Part shown: positions 46,086-56,067 of the stretch, in pieces
How the letters are laid out: each line of letters opens with the position of its first letter
Numbering within the stretch: position 1 is the first letter of the stretch
Assembly (NCBI RefSeq): GCF_013368755.1
Contig: NC_049563.1
Location: 1,488,001-1,552,000, forward strand
Length of the DNA stretch: 64,000 nt
Reading direction: 5' to 3'
Origin: Talaromyces rugulosus
Taxonomy: Eukaryota > Ascomycota > Eurotiomycetes > Eurotiales > Trichocomaceae
The notes under the pieces: model-generated
The model's input: only the letters and a program-made list of their open reading frames with translations
The model's database searches: none
Told to the model about the DNA's origin: nothing
Translations under genes and position numbers: made by a program

Positions 46086-47533
46086 CTATAATTTGCTCTG
46101 TCCATCCAGGGAAAACTGCTTGCCAAGCCATCCACCAATGATGCGATTAACATTCTCAGGGTCCTCAGTCAACGCCCAATGCGACGTGTTGACCTGGTCC
46201 AATGTCATGTTGGGGACATACTTCTGCATTGATTTGCCCATAGAAGGGGGCAGAGCGAGGTCTTTGAGAGCCTGGATGAAAAGCAGCGGAACCTCAATGT
46301 TTGGTTGAGAGACATATTGCTTCTCGTCTGTGTGGTTAATCTCCGTAAGGCGATACCAGTTCAGCGGGCCATTAACACCATGACGGGTATATTCATTTGC
46401 GTAGAACTCGAGATCCTAGAAGATCAAAGTTAGTGTCTTTTTGCGGGAAACGGGTAATATACAAAGAGAAATAGAAAGGGAAAAAAAAACACAACTAACC
46501 TCGCCGTTTAAGACCCGCGAAGGTTGAAATTGGCCTATTTTGTCGAGAGCGATGCCCTTCCTTGGATCAAACCCCCATTCTCCAGCAGACGTCTTGCCAC
46601 CATACAAAGCTAGTAAGAATTGTCCGATTTCCTCTTTTGTGTGGACAACTTTTTCAACCTCACCGGATCGGAATTGCAGCTGATAGCCCCAGTGAGGAAA
46701 TAAGTTGGCAACGATGTCGTCCAGTGAAATAAATTTGGCTCGCGGAGGACCATATGGCACGCAAACAGTGATAATGTGTGAGATCAGATCCCGTTGATGG
46801 TGGTAGATTGCATACGTCAATGCTGCACCCCTATAATTAAGGACAATTAGCCAGGCTGGCGGTAGTTTTTGTCAAAGTAAGGAGTTCCCTACCAGTCATG
46901 GCCACACAGAATGATCTTCGATTCACCCAGCTGAGTGGCAAGTTGTTTGAAGTCGGCAGCTATTTTTTTGTATGCGTACTCTTTGGGGTCTACAGGAGCA
47001 TCCTATTTTCCTTGCATCAGTCATAGACTTGTCGAGAGAAAATGAAAAAAGAGCTTACAGTTCCACCGTAGCCCAGTTGGTCAGGAGCAACGATCCTGAA
47101 GCCGAGTTGCAAGACATGAGGGATTTGATAGCGCCATCCTACAGCCAAATCTGGAAAGCCATGAAGCTGCTCGCATTTTAGCGTCAGTTAAGTTGATATA
47201 ATTCAATTTACCATTGATGTGTAGCAATCCCGAGGTCCAGGATACCACCGGCTAAACAGAAATTCAAAGAGGAAATTGGGAAATGAGAGTAATTTAAACC
47301 CGCCCTTATGACGAGAGAAATATCTCAAGTTATACATACAAAGAAAATTGTAGCTTTCCATTTGCCGGATGCTGGCTCGCCATACAGATAGCCTGCGACT
47401 TCATGTTAGCACCAGAACAGCTCAGCCGGAAAAGCTCACGGAGCTTACTGTAATTCCGTCCGTTCAAGATGACGGAGCGTCGTTCAACGCGAGAGTCATT
47501 CGTGTAATTAATCTTGTCAACCTTGGAAGCCAT
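46086..47533 (-). CDS. Alpha/beta hydrolase, soluble epoxide hydrolase-like
   Basis: Six exons: 47533-47449, 47392-47340, 47166-47059, 47002-46893, 46830-46500 and 46415-46086 (338 residues). The oxyanion motif is LHGFPD, the nucleophile elbow is GHDWGG with Asp at about residue 118, the acid is probably Asp281 in ALKDLALPP, and the base is His308 in TSHWALTEDP. An Asp nucleophile marks the epoxide hydrolase group (Asp in place of Ser), which opens epoxides to diols with water. A cap region with tyrosines follows the fourth strand. No targeting signal is seen. Intron two is longer (173 bases) than the others and contains an internal acceptor/donor pair. I kept it whole because the direct join gives ATIFFLHGFPDLAVGW, which is family-like. 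Confidence 0.92.
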
Positions 47534-47876
47534 TTTTGAAAGCTGTTTCTTGAAGTTGATTGAATTGGTACGGATCAACTTGAGCTGTATGTAACTTGAA
47601 TTACTAAAAGAGGGGCCATAGGATTGCGCCGAGGTAAGGATCACGTGCCCTATAAAAAGAAGCACATAACTGGATCTTCGGTTCTCGATATTGAAAGAGA
47701 TAAGTCATAAAAGTAATGATATTATACATAATTTTCGGACGGCAATAATACATGGGTGACGTGCTCTGTCTGCGTGAGAAAAGGCGGCGTGCATCATGGA
47801 AAGGCAAGCTCTCCGAGATTCTCCTCTCGAATTCAAGTAGCTCTAAGAAGTTGCTGGGTATAAATTTAGTCGTTGG
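47534..47876. other. Intergenic, no gene seen
   Basis: Promoter of the epoxide hydrolase and 3' flank of the pinin-like gene. Confidence 0.5.
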
Positions 47877-49026
47877 TTAGTAGATAACCATGTCTTCCTT
47901 GTCTTCTTCCATGACTTCTTCTCCCTCATCTTCATTGCGTTGAGACGTTCCAGTCGGGGCTGCACTGCCATCTTTTTCTTCTTCGTTGTTGCCAGAAGAA
48001 ACAGGCTCTTCCGCTGCAGGTTCTGGCTCTAGCTTCGTGTTGTCATTTGCATTTTGTGTGCTAGACTCTTCGGGGTCGTGTTGTTTTGGCCCGTCGTTTT
48101 CTTGCGTTGCATCGTCTGGTGGTGCATTTTTGTTGTCTGTATCTCGCTCACTGTCTTCTTTTTCATCTTTACCATGCCATCGCTCCTCAAATTCGGCTTC
48201 TTCTTTGGCAATAGTCTCCTTTGCTTCCTCAATCTGCTTGTCGATAATATCGTCGTCTTCAGGTCGTAATTGAAATGGAAGCCACAGCTGCCCTTGTTAG
48301 CCATTTGGACCTATAAGATAAAACACCACACACAATAAAACTTACCAGGATAGGATGTGTCTTTGTCCGCAAGAAATTTGCCGTTTGTAGCAAGTTCTTG
48401 TGTTTCGCAGTCATCTAATAAGAAAGATCAGCCAATGCACACTCTCAACCCGGCCGAACCAGGATGGGAAAGCAAGAAGGAAGAAAACGTACTGCCCCTC
48501 GGTCGAGTTCCTTTTGTTGCAAGCGTCTCTCAGCTATAATATCATCCTTCTTCTTCTGTTTAGCCTCAGTATGCCGTTCATCCTGCATTCGAAGTTTCGC
48601 TTGCTGGCGTTGCTCGATATCAGCCCGACGCTTCTGTGCTGTATTCGAAGAGCTCTGGGAGAGCGTTCCCAGCAGTCCGCCAAAAAGCCTTTTGCTGCGC
48701 TTGCGTTCCTCTGCAACGAAACCTCCTCTTCTCGCAGGAGCAGCAGCAGGCCGCCTCGAGTCTGGATCCGTGGCATGTTGGGAGGGAGATCGACGTGAGT
48801 CAGACGGAGAGCCGTCGCTGGTACGTCGTCGCTTACTCCCCGAGTCTGAGATCGAGGATGGACGTCTCTTATGCCCGGTCTCTGGTGAAGCATGCGCTGG
48901 TTCTTGCTCTGATTCTTCAGGCTGAGCAACAACGGCCACGGCGGAAGCTAGAGTTCTGGAAGCACAGGAATTAGCTTCTAATCGCCCCCTAAGAATGCGC
49001 CACGTATGGACTTACCCCTCTGCCAT
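47877..49026 (-). CDS. Pinin/SDK/MemA domain protein
   Basis: Four exons: 49026-49016, 48955-48493, 48414-48346 and 48287-47877 (317 residues). The first exon is 11 bases and supplies only MAEG in part. The pinin/SDK/MemA core spans about residues 70-205: RRGGFVAEERKRSKRLFGGLLGTLSQ, a basic coiled coil (RRADIEQRQQAKLRMQDE), KHKNLLQTANFLRTKTHPIL and RPEDDDIIDKQIEEAKE. The tail is acidic and Glu/Asp-rich. Pinin-type proteins are nuclear, associate with the exon junction complex and splicing factors in animals, and are poorly studied in fungi. The core motif is continuous across two introns, which fixes the model. It shares a 293-base divergent promoter with the SF3b subunit Rds3. Confidence 0.92.
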
Positions 49027-49319
49027 GCTGGATATATTCAATCAGACTGTGACAACAACGTAGCAGCAGCAGCAAGGAAACCCGGTGAGCTGTCGCAAAA
49101 GTTAGTACTACGTACGTAGTAATATGTTGCGCTCCACGGGAAGGCCGCGAGTGGCGCTTGGACCAAGCGCGGGCATTAAATCTTTCTTTCTCCTTCACCT
49201 TTCTACGTTCTTCTTCTCTTTCCCTCACAACACAACCCAACACGACTCATACATAAATCCTCGACCTGTGGGAAATCCTTTTGAAACCAAAAAACCCACA
49301 CGTATTAATCTGATTCACC
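49027..49319. promoter_or_regulatory. Bidirectional promoter, pinin-like gene / Rds3
   Basis: Two RNA-processing genes start 293 bases apart in opposite directions. The right half is pyrimidine-rich (TTTCTTTCTCC, CTTCTTCTCTTTCCC), typical of a fungal 5' UTR for Rds3. Confidence 0.6.
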
Positions 49320-49646
49320 ATGTCTCGCCATCACCCCGATCTCGTCATGTGCCGCAAGCAGCCCGGCATCTCCATCGGCCGCCTGTGTGACAAATGCGAT
49401 GGCAAATGCCCCGTCTGCGACTCCTACGTGCGACCGACGACCCTGGTGCGCATTTGCGACGAGTGTGCCTTTGGAAACTACCAGAACAAGTGCATCGTCT
49501 GCGGTGGCGAGGGCATCAGTGATGCTTTCTACTGTTTCGAGTGTACGCGTCTAGAGAAGGATCGCGACGGTTGCCCGAAGATTATAAATCTGGGAAGTTC
49601 TCGGACGGATCTGTTCTACCAGAAGAAAAATTTTCGAAATCAATAG
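49320..49646 (+). CDS. rds3: PHF5-family splicing factor Rds3 (SF3b subunit)
   Basis: Single exon, 108 residues, the usual length of this highly conserved family. The protein starts [16 protein letters not shown] and carries the knot of CxxC zinc motifs: CDKC, CPVC, CDEC, CIVC and CFEC, ending with [21 protein letters not shown]. In the U2 snRNP, Rds3/PHF5A clamps onto the SF3b1 (Hsh155) HEAT repeats and forms part of the pocket for the branch-point adenosine. It is nuclear and essential in yeast. The short tail KKNFRNQ is species-variable. No intron is needed. Confidence 0.97.
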   Translation: MSRHHPDLVMCRKQPGISIGRLCDKCDGKCPVCDSYVRPTTLVRICDECAFGNYQNKCIVCGGEGISDAFYCFECTRLEKDRDGCPKIINLGSSRTDLFYQKKNFRNQ

Positions 49647-49841
49647 TTTCTATCTGTCTCCAGCTTTGTCTTACGGTGGATGCGGCGGTTTTACACGCGG
49701 TATACGAGAGGTTTTTTTTCAAATACTGGAGTACTGTCGCCCGCCTTATCTGGAAGGTCAAATCGGGGACAGCAGCAACTTGCTATGAACTTTATGAAAC
49801 TTCACGTGGACATGTCATGAACACTATCTACCTGCCACCGT

Positions 49842-51115
49842 CTACCGACCCGGACGCTTGGGTCTGGCAAATCCGCGTTTCGGTGCCGCCTCGTCCTGTG
49901 GAGGGCTGACCTCTTCCTGCAGTCTGCTTTCGGTGATTTCATCTGGCGAGGAACCCTCAATCTGGACTTGGGTGTTAGAACATGGGGATTCTCGAGATTG
50001 ACGACTCGGGGAAATTTCTCACCTTTTTATCCACTTTGATCCCTTCTAGTTCACCCAGTCTGATCGCCATTCGTCGAGTGCTCGCATAGAGCATTTTTTC
50101 CTTGATACTTGAGCTTGAGGGACAAGTGTATATAAACACAACCACATCGGATCCGGGGTAGTGGTAGAAGCTGTATCGCGGCGAGGAATCCGATAGCTTG
50201 GAAGCCACAGCACTGGGAGCGACACTTGAATCGGCACTGGCAAGTTTGACGGTTTCGGAACGGACGTCGATAGACTGTACTTGAAGTCAGTATACACACA
50301 AGATATAATAATAATACCAGTGACCTGAACCCACCAGCTGCACTAGCTGTCCATCTTGTATAGACCGTAAAGAGGACTTGATGTCCTCGTCCACAGGCAT
50401 AGGCATGTCGACACTACCACCTGTAGCATACCCACTGACTCTGCCCAATGTCCCTCCAGTACCAACATCTCTGCCCGCAGTGCCATGCCTGGCTTCCTCT
50501 TCAGCGCGTCGCACGGCGTCTAATTCCCTTTCCTTGTCATCCATCAGCTCCTCTCTCTCATACCCGGCCTGGGGAGAGCCATTGCCTTCCAGATCACGCT
50601 CTCTCCACGCTTGCTCGGCGACTATTTCTTCCTCCTCTGTTGCGAAAACCGTGGTAGTGAATTTCTCGCTCCCCAATTCTCTGGCCAGCGTTGAGCGCGT
50701 TGCGGCGAACAGAGTCTTTGCTCTGACTCCTGCATTGGATGGAATGTAGGTCAATGCCACGAGTGTACCGGGGGAATGGCGAATGATCAGGAAAATGGGC
50801 GTTTTGGGCTCGAGGACGGACTGAAGCGTGGGGACGGACGAGTAGAAGGAGCCCGAGAAGGGAATTGCAGGTTTCGGCTGGAGACTCTCGGAGGTAATCG
50901 TCACGGGCAGGGCGAATTGCGAGTCGTCTGCAGTGAATGCTTGGAAAGCATTTTGCAATTCCGAGGAGACTGGAGAGTGCGGTTGTGGTCAGTTGGTTAT
51001 TGAGTGTTTGGCGGTGATGCTGGACTGCGGGGTTGAGCCACAGCCCGGCCGAGTGTGCATTGTGAATGTCCTCGAGCCAAACAATTATAGACTCACCTGA
51101 TATTCCGGACTGCAT
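49842..51115 (-). CDS. twf1: Twinfilin (two ADF-homology domains)
   Basis: Four exons: 51115-51097, 50969-50335, 50274-50023 and 49961-49842 (341 residues). The 19-base first exon reads MQSGIS, joining to VSSELQNAFQAF at the start of ADF-H domain one (about 1-150). A linker rich in charged residues (REREL-like, RRAEEEARHG) leads to ADF-H domain two (about 215-310: RYSFYHYPGSDVVVFIYTCPS, KMLYASTRR). The C-terminus KRGFARPKRPGR is the conserved twinfilin tail that binds phosphoinositide and capping protein. Twinfilin sequesters ADP-actin monomers and promotes filament depolymerisation at barbed ends. A longer frame upstream starts with GTG and lacks family similarity. It converges on rds3 (195 bases between stops) and diverges from the RING-PHD gene. 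Confidence 0.94.
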
Positions 51116-51973
51116 ATTGAGCTGCTCTCTTTTCGCTCGAGCAGAAGCAGGCAGTTCGCTGCCAGGGGCTGTGGAAGGAGACTGGCTGGTTGTTGTGTTC
51201 ACCTCCGCAGGCGGTGCCTGGGGGTGTTTAGTGTCTCAGCCGTCTCCACTGTGGTCGACTCGGTTGGTGCATCCAGCATAGAAGAGTAGAAGCAACGATG
51301 AATTTTACAATAATGAATTTTGCAATAATAAATCCGGATCTAACAAGTTGTATCTAAAGACTATATGCTTTTTAAGGAGAGAAACCATGGAGCTACCAAG
51401 TCAGTTATGTTGGTTTACGCTGTTGTATCGCATCAGCTACATACAAATCAGCCCTCTTGGCATGTTATTGTTAACCACGAATCCAAAAATCATTGGTAGA
51501 TTGGTCAGTCCTTGTATCCAACAGCCTTTTTTCCCCTGCCTCGAGGATAGATATCTTATTCTCCAGCGGCAAGTGGTTGACAGCGTTGTGAGATAGGTTG
51601 GCAGTCCTCATTTGACAGTGGCAGTAAATGGGACGATAACCAAGACAATGGCGAGCTGGCTTAGCTGAAGCCTTTGGAATACGCCACCGAGCATTTCAGC
51701 TTTGAGCCATCCAAAAAAATGGCATTTCATGCCCAGTAGTTGACGGAATGAAGGAGAGGACCTGCAGGCTGCAGGCGCAGCTGATCAGGTCACGTTGCCC
51801 GCGCCATTCCCGACCGGGCCTAGCGCGCTGCCTCAAAAGAACGGCGGCGCTCGCCCACCTGCAACTCTCTCCTCTCTTTCTACTCCCCCAAGGTCGCTGC
51901 TGGTCCAGTTAATTGCTCTTCATGCCTTCTCTTAGCCGTCCATCGCACATTCTGGGCTTTCATCCCTCGTCCG
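51116..51973. promoter_or_regulatory. Divergent promoter, twinfilin / RING-PHD gene
   Basis: 858 bases between two start codons; no gene seen inside. A CT-rich patch (CTCTCCTCTCTTTCTACTCCC) at about 51866-51890 is a likely 5' UTR element of the RING-PHD gene. Confidence 0.5.
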
Positions 51974-53966
51974 ATGGCCGACTCTTGTATTGTGTGTTTA
52001 AACGACCTTGGCGGAGGCGCCCCCAGCAGCCCTGCTCCCGTTGTCGTCCCATCTACGCCGCCAAGAGTTGATAATCGCGATAATGATGATGCTGCTTCAG
52101 ACGAGCCACCGCCCGCCCCGGAGCCGCTCTCGGACGTCTCATCCAAACAGAGTATTGCCCGGCTCGTGCCGTGTCTCCATGCCTTCCACGACGACTGCCT
52201 CAAGCCGTGGGTGGAAAGGGCGAACAGCTGTCCCGTCTGCCGGGCAAGTTTCAACACCGTCGAGCTATGCGACACTGTTGGTGGTATGTCAACTCGCCCT
52301 TGCTTTGCGTCTACGGACTCCGAAACTTACTTCCCCTTTAGGCCCCGCCGTGTCGATCTATCCCGTTCAAAACAAGGTACAAGAGGCGGAGTTGGATCCG
52401 TTCATGATCCTCGAGGAAGAGATCACCGACGACTCGGACTCGCAGCCTTGTGTGATTTGCGGGGATAACGATAACGAAGACGTGCTGCTGCTGTGTGACG
52501 GATGCGATGTGCCGTCTCATACCTATTGTTTGAACTTGGACGATGTGCCCGCTGGCTCATGGTACTGTGAGACGTGTCAAACTCAGCGAACCCTGAACGC
52601 TGTGTCTGAACCCCCAAGCAGACCCAACCGCAGCCGCCAACCGGAACGTCGGACCCGTGCGCAACAGCGTTCGCTTCGTAACCGCAACCAAGCCAACTCC
52701 CTCCAGTGGGCGGCTGTGTGGCAGTCTGTGTATGACAGGTTGAATCTCGACCTTGACTTTCCGTTCGATGATACCGAACACCCAGTTACACGGGGTCCGA
52801 TCCTCCGTCGAAATCGCGCCGTACCTACCCGGTCCCGGCGCGACTCTACCCGCGCATGGCAGCGTCGGCTAGAACTCGCAGAACGACAAGGAAATGGCCG
52901 TGTCTTCCGAGACCCTGCTACAATTATTGACGAATATGTCCCTCGACCGTCACGCCCCCGAGTCCCGCGTGCGCCAACCCCACAGCCGGAGTCGGTTGAA
53001 GAAGTGCGTGCATGGAACGCCTTTGAACGTGCCAGGGAATTGGAAGACGACCCTAATCCGTCCCGGAAGCGGCGAGAACCGACCGAGTCTCCATCCCCAG
53101 AACCGACAGAACCTGAAAGAAAACTGAAACGACCACGCACGAGACGTACAGAAGAATTAGCAGCGATCGCTACACAGACCAGCAATGGCGAAGCGTCGCG
53201 GTCTGCGGCTCGCGTCCAATCCGATAACCCTGTCACCAGTGGACCTAGTTTTCTACAATCCTTGCTTAAAGAAGTGGAGGATTCCTCCAACACTCGACGC
53301 AACCACTCCCTTGGGCCATCTGTACATACAAACACTCCCACCGAATTCCACAACACATCGGGTCCCTCCTCACCTTCCATATCACCAGCATCTTCGAACC
53401 CATCATCACCCCGGCTATCACCTACCAGCCCTCCACCCCTCTCTCGAAGGCGAGCAGTCTCGCCAATGCAATTATCCTCGAGTCCGGCCTCTTCTCCTGC
53501 GCCAGAATTCTCTCCGTCGGTCTCGCCGGCTCAAAGCCAAGACGACCTTAACATCAATGGGTCTCCAGCACACCCAGACAGACGACACCATCGAAGCCAT
53601 AGACGCGACCACATCGGTGCGAGGTCGAATGACAACTCCCCTTCTCGCAAACTATCACTTTCTGTCAAGACAGATGTACAACGACTGGTGGGGTCCGAAT
53701 TAAAGCCTTTCTACCAAGGCAAAGTTATCACAAAGGAGGAGTATACGGATATCAACCGCACAATCTCACGCAAGCTATATGAAAGCGTCGGCGATGTAGC
53801 AACTTTAGAAGGAGATTATCTGACAGAGCTCAGAGGCTTCGCCAACAGGGAGGTCGCAAAAGCGATCGACCTAGTTCGAAGCAAAACCTCTTCGAGTGAC
53901 GGAGGTGTTCCAAGCGTACCCGAAGCACATGTTACAACGACGTCGGCGGGGGAAGAAGAAGGTTGA
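51974..53966 (+). CDS. RING-H2 plus PHD finger protein (PHRF1/Asr1-like, probable E3 ubiquitin ligase)
   Basis: Two exons: 51974-52283 and 52342-53966 (644 residues). The RING-H2 finger starts at CIVC (residues 5-8), has a disordered insert of about 55 residues, and resumes with [23 protein letters not shown] (ending about residue 94). The PHD finger follows: CVIC...CDGC...HTYC...WYCETC, about residues 139-181. The rest is Arg/Ser/Pro-rich and disordered. It ends in a helical module, [17 protein letters not shown] to [16 protein letters not shown] (about 560-625), like the C-terminus of PHRF1-type proteins that contact the RNA polymerase II tail. Yeast Asr1 shares the RING-PHD order and ubiquitinates Pol II; function here is inferred. 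Nuclear location is likely. Confidence 0.92.
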
Positions 53967-55458
53967 TACATATATATACATATAATGACATAATGCATGG
54001 CAACGGCGTTGGAAGTCGGGCTTTTTTCGATTAATGATTTGGGTGACTGGCGGGTGTAAGCGCTTTTGAAATTAGATACCCTTGGGGATATATTTGTACA
54101 TTATATATATATGTACCATCTGAACTGTCAATTTCCAATTTAAATGTGGTAAACCAACATTGAACATTTTAATGGTCGGTCGCGTGCGTTGCAATTGCAT
54201 GCAGTTGATCTTTACATGGTTAAAATACATGCTCTTTGCCGTCGCCACCTGGTTACTGTTATTATTAGTATTATTAGTATTATTATTATATTGTAAATTT
54301 CAAAATATTGTTCTAGATTGATGCCAATTTCAATGTTATCAATAGCGGGAAAGGGGGTTTCTCGAACACCAAAAGCCATGGTCGTGGAGGCTTATAGGTA
54401 TGGCCATGAATACGATCGGAGTGAGTGCGTAGTTTGGTTTGGCTGCGAGAATCTATGGATATGCATGCATCCTGGGTATCTGCAATACAATTCACCCTTG
54501 TAAATCCCAATTGATTCGTCATTCAATTAGATACGCGGCAAATGCAAAGCATCCTCTTCTAATTGGAGATACAGACAAAGTCTATTATCTGATTTTCGCC
54601 TTTTTGTAAGTGGTGAATCCAGAGGAGGGGCTCGGGATTTACTCCTTCTGGGAGCGCGCTTACGCTTTATTATCATCGTACCTTAGAGCAGTTTCACAAA
54701 TAGTCATGCTTTACAGGTGACCTGTAGGGGTCTCCGCCGCCCATTCATGGCAGAAATGAATCATGCAGCGTCTACATGAAGCGAAGCCAGGCCCACGGAC
54801 TTATAAACTGTCCACAGAGATTTCCTCAAGCCATCTATGGCAGTAATGGATCATAGAGTATATGAGCTCATGCACCTGCGCACTTCGATCTTCCTTTACT
54901 GTTTGCTTCACAACATTAAACAAATTGTCGATGAAGTTTGTCTTTTCATGTACATCTTGCGGATACATTCCAGGCCCTTGGCGGTATATATCAGAGATGA
55001 TAGGGAGGACATGTGGTTTGGTGGTTGTGGGCTTTATTGATAGTATTGACCCAAAGACCAAATAATGAATCAAGCACCGTGGCCTCTCTTGTTGGGTAGT
55101 GTTGATTTTTATTCGGCTTTTTTGTGTGTACTACATGTACATGTATATACTTCAATATATCTCTCTCTCAACATTTGTGTTTAGCACCACCTCCACATGC
55201 AGATGCCCTTGACTGGACCAGTTAGCATTTTTTTTTCGCATATGCAATGCATGACCAACGTCCAATTCAAATATTTAAAAGGTCTGGGTAATTTTATATA
55301 TTCTTTATGCATGTTTTGTTGTGCAACTTAATTGATCCTTCATCCCATGTACTGCGTTCCGGAAACCGCGCAATAACCACCGCTCCCGGAACATGATTTA
55401 AATAACCACCATTTGAACGCGACTCATATAGGCAAATATGTGTCAGATATTTCAACCG
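53967..55458. other. Intergenic, no protein gene seen
   Basis: About 1.5 kb with (TA)n tracts near 53967-53990 and 54100-54112 and ATT triplets at 54255-54290. Short open frames show no family features. The right end is the 5' flank of the split tRNA gene. Confidence 0.5.
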
Positions 55459-55642
55459 AGCATGTTAGCTCAGGGGGAGAGCGCCGTAAGACCCACTTTT
55501 CCATCAATCCGACCAATAACATTGTAACTGACAATCTTAATAGGGGCTCATAACCCGGAGGGTACGACACCACTTTCAGTTCTATTCGAGAATTCACCAC
55601 TAACGAATCTTCTAGACCCTGGATCGAAACCAGGACATGCTA
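55459..55642 (+). tRNA. tRNA-Met(CAT), initiator type, interrupted by two GT-AG introns
   Basis: Exons 55459-55485, 55544-55561 and 55616-55642 join to a 72-base tRNA including the discriminator A. The acceptor stem AGCATGT/ACATGCT pairs 7/7, the D stem GCTC/GAGC 4/4, the anticodon stem CCGGG/CCCGG 5/5 around loop CTCATAA, and the T stem CCTGG/CCAGG 5/5 around loop ATCGAAA. The variable loop is AGGAC. Initiator hallmarks are A1:U72, three consecutive G:C pairs below the anticodon loop, and A54/A60 in the T loop. The A box (TAGCTCAGGGGG, 55466-55477) and B box (GGATCGAAACC, 55621-55631) are intact. Insert one (55486-55543, 58 bases) begins GTAAGA, has CTGAC with branch A at 55531 and ends TAG. 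Insert two (55562-55615, 54 bases) begins GTACGA, has CTAAC with branch A at 55603 and ends TAG. Neither lies at the canonical 37/38 position. Confidence 0.82.
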
Positions 55643-55649
55643 AAATATC

Positions 55650-55656
55650 TTTTTTT
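55650..55656 (+). terminator. Pol III T7 terminator of the split tRNA gene
   Basis: Seven T residues begin eight bases after the discriminator base, as expected for RNA polymerase III. A weaker four-T run (55497-55500) occurs inside insert one. Confidence 0.7.
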
Positions 55657-56067
55657 GTATATTTTTATATTTTTCCTGCTGGTCTGTGTACAATAATTGT
55701 ATTTTTATTTTTTTGGCCGGACTCGATGGAAAAAAACTTGCACGATTTCCGATGAGGTATGGTTAAAGAATGGTTCTTCGGTTAATGTTACGAGCACACA
55801 AGTGTTCCTCACTAATTTCATGGTTCTAATCATGTACAAATTTGCCAAGCTTTTATCCGAGCACAAAAATCAATATTATGTATTATCCAATCTTGTTCGA
55901 ATTATATACTATGTATGACCGGAAAATTCATATCGCCACCAAATGATGCTTGAAAAATGCATGAAACCCAAAAAAAAGAGCGCTGGTAAATATAATATAT
56001 ACATGGATATCACAATGCAAGTTCTATTAGAGATCCCAAAAAAATACCCACAAAAATTATTCTCCTA
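55657..56067. other. Intergenic, no gene seen
   Basis: AT-rich spacer between the tRNA gene and the 3' end of the MFS transporter gene. A short open frame at 55697-55918 has no recognisable features. Confidence 0.5.
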
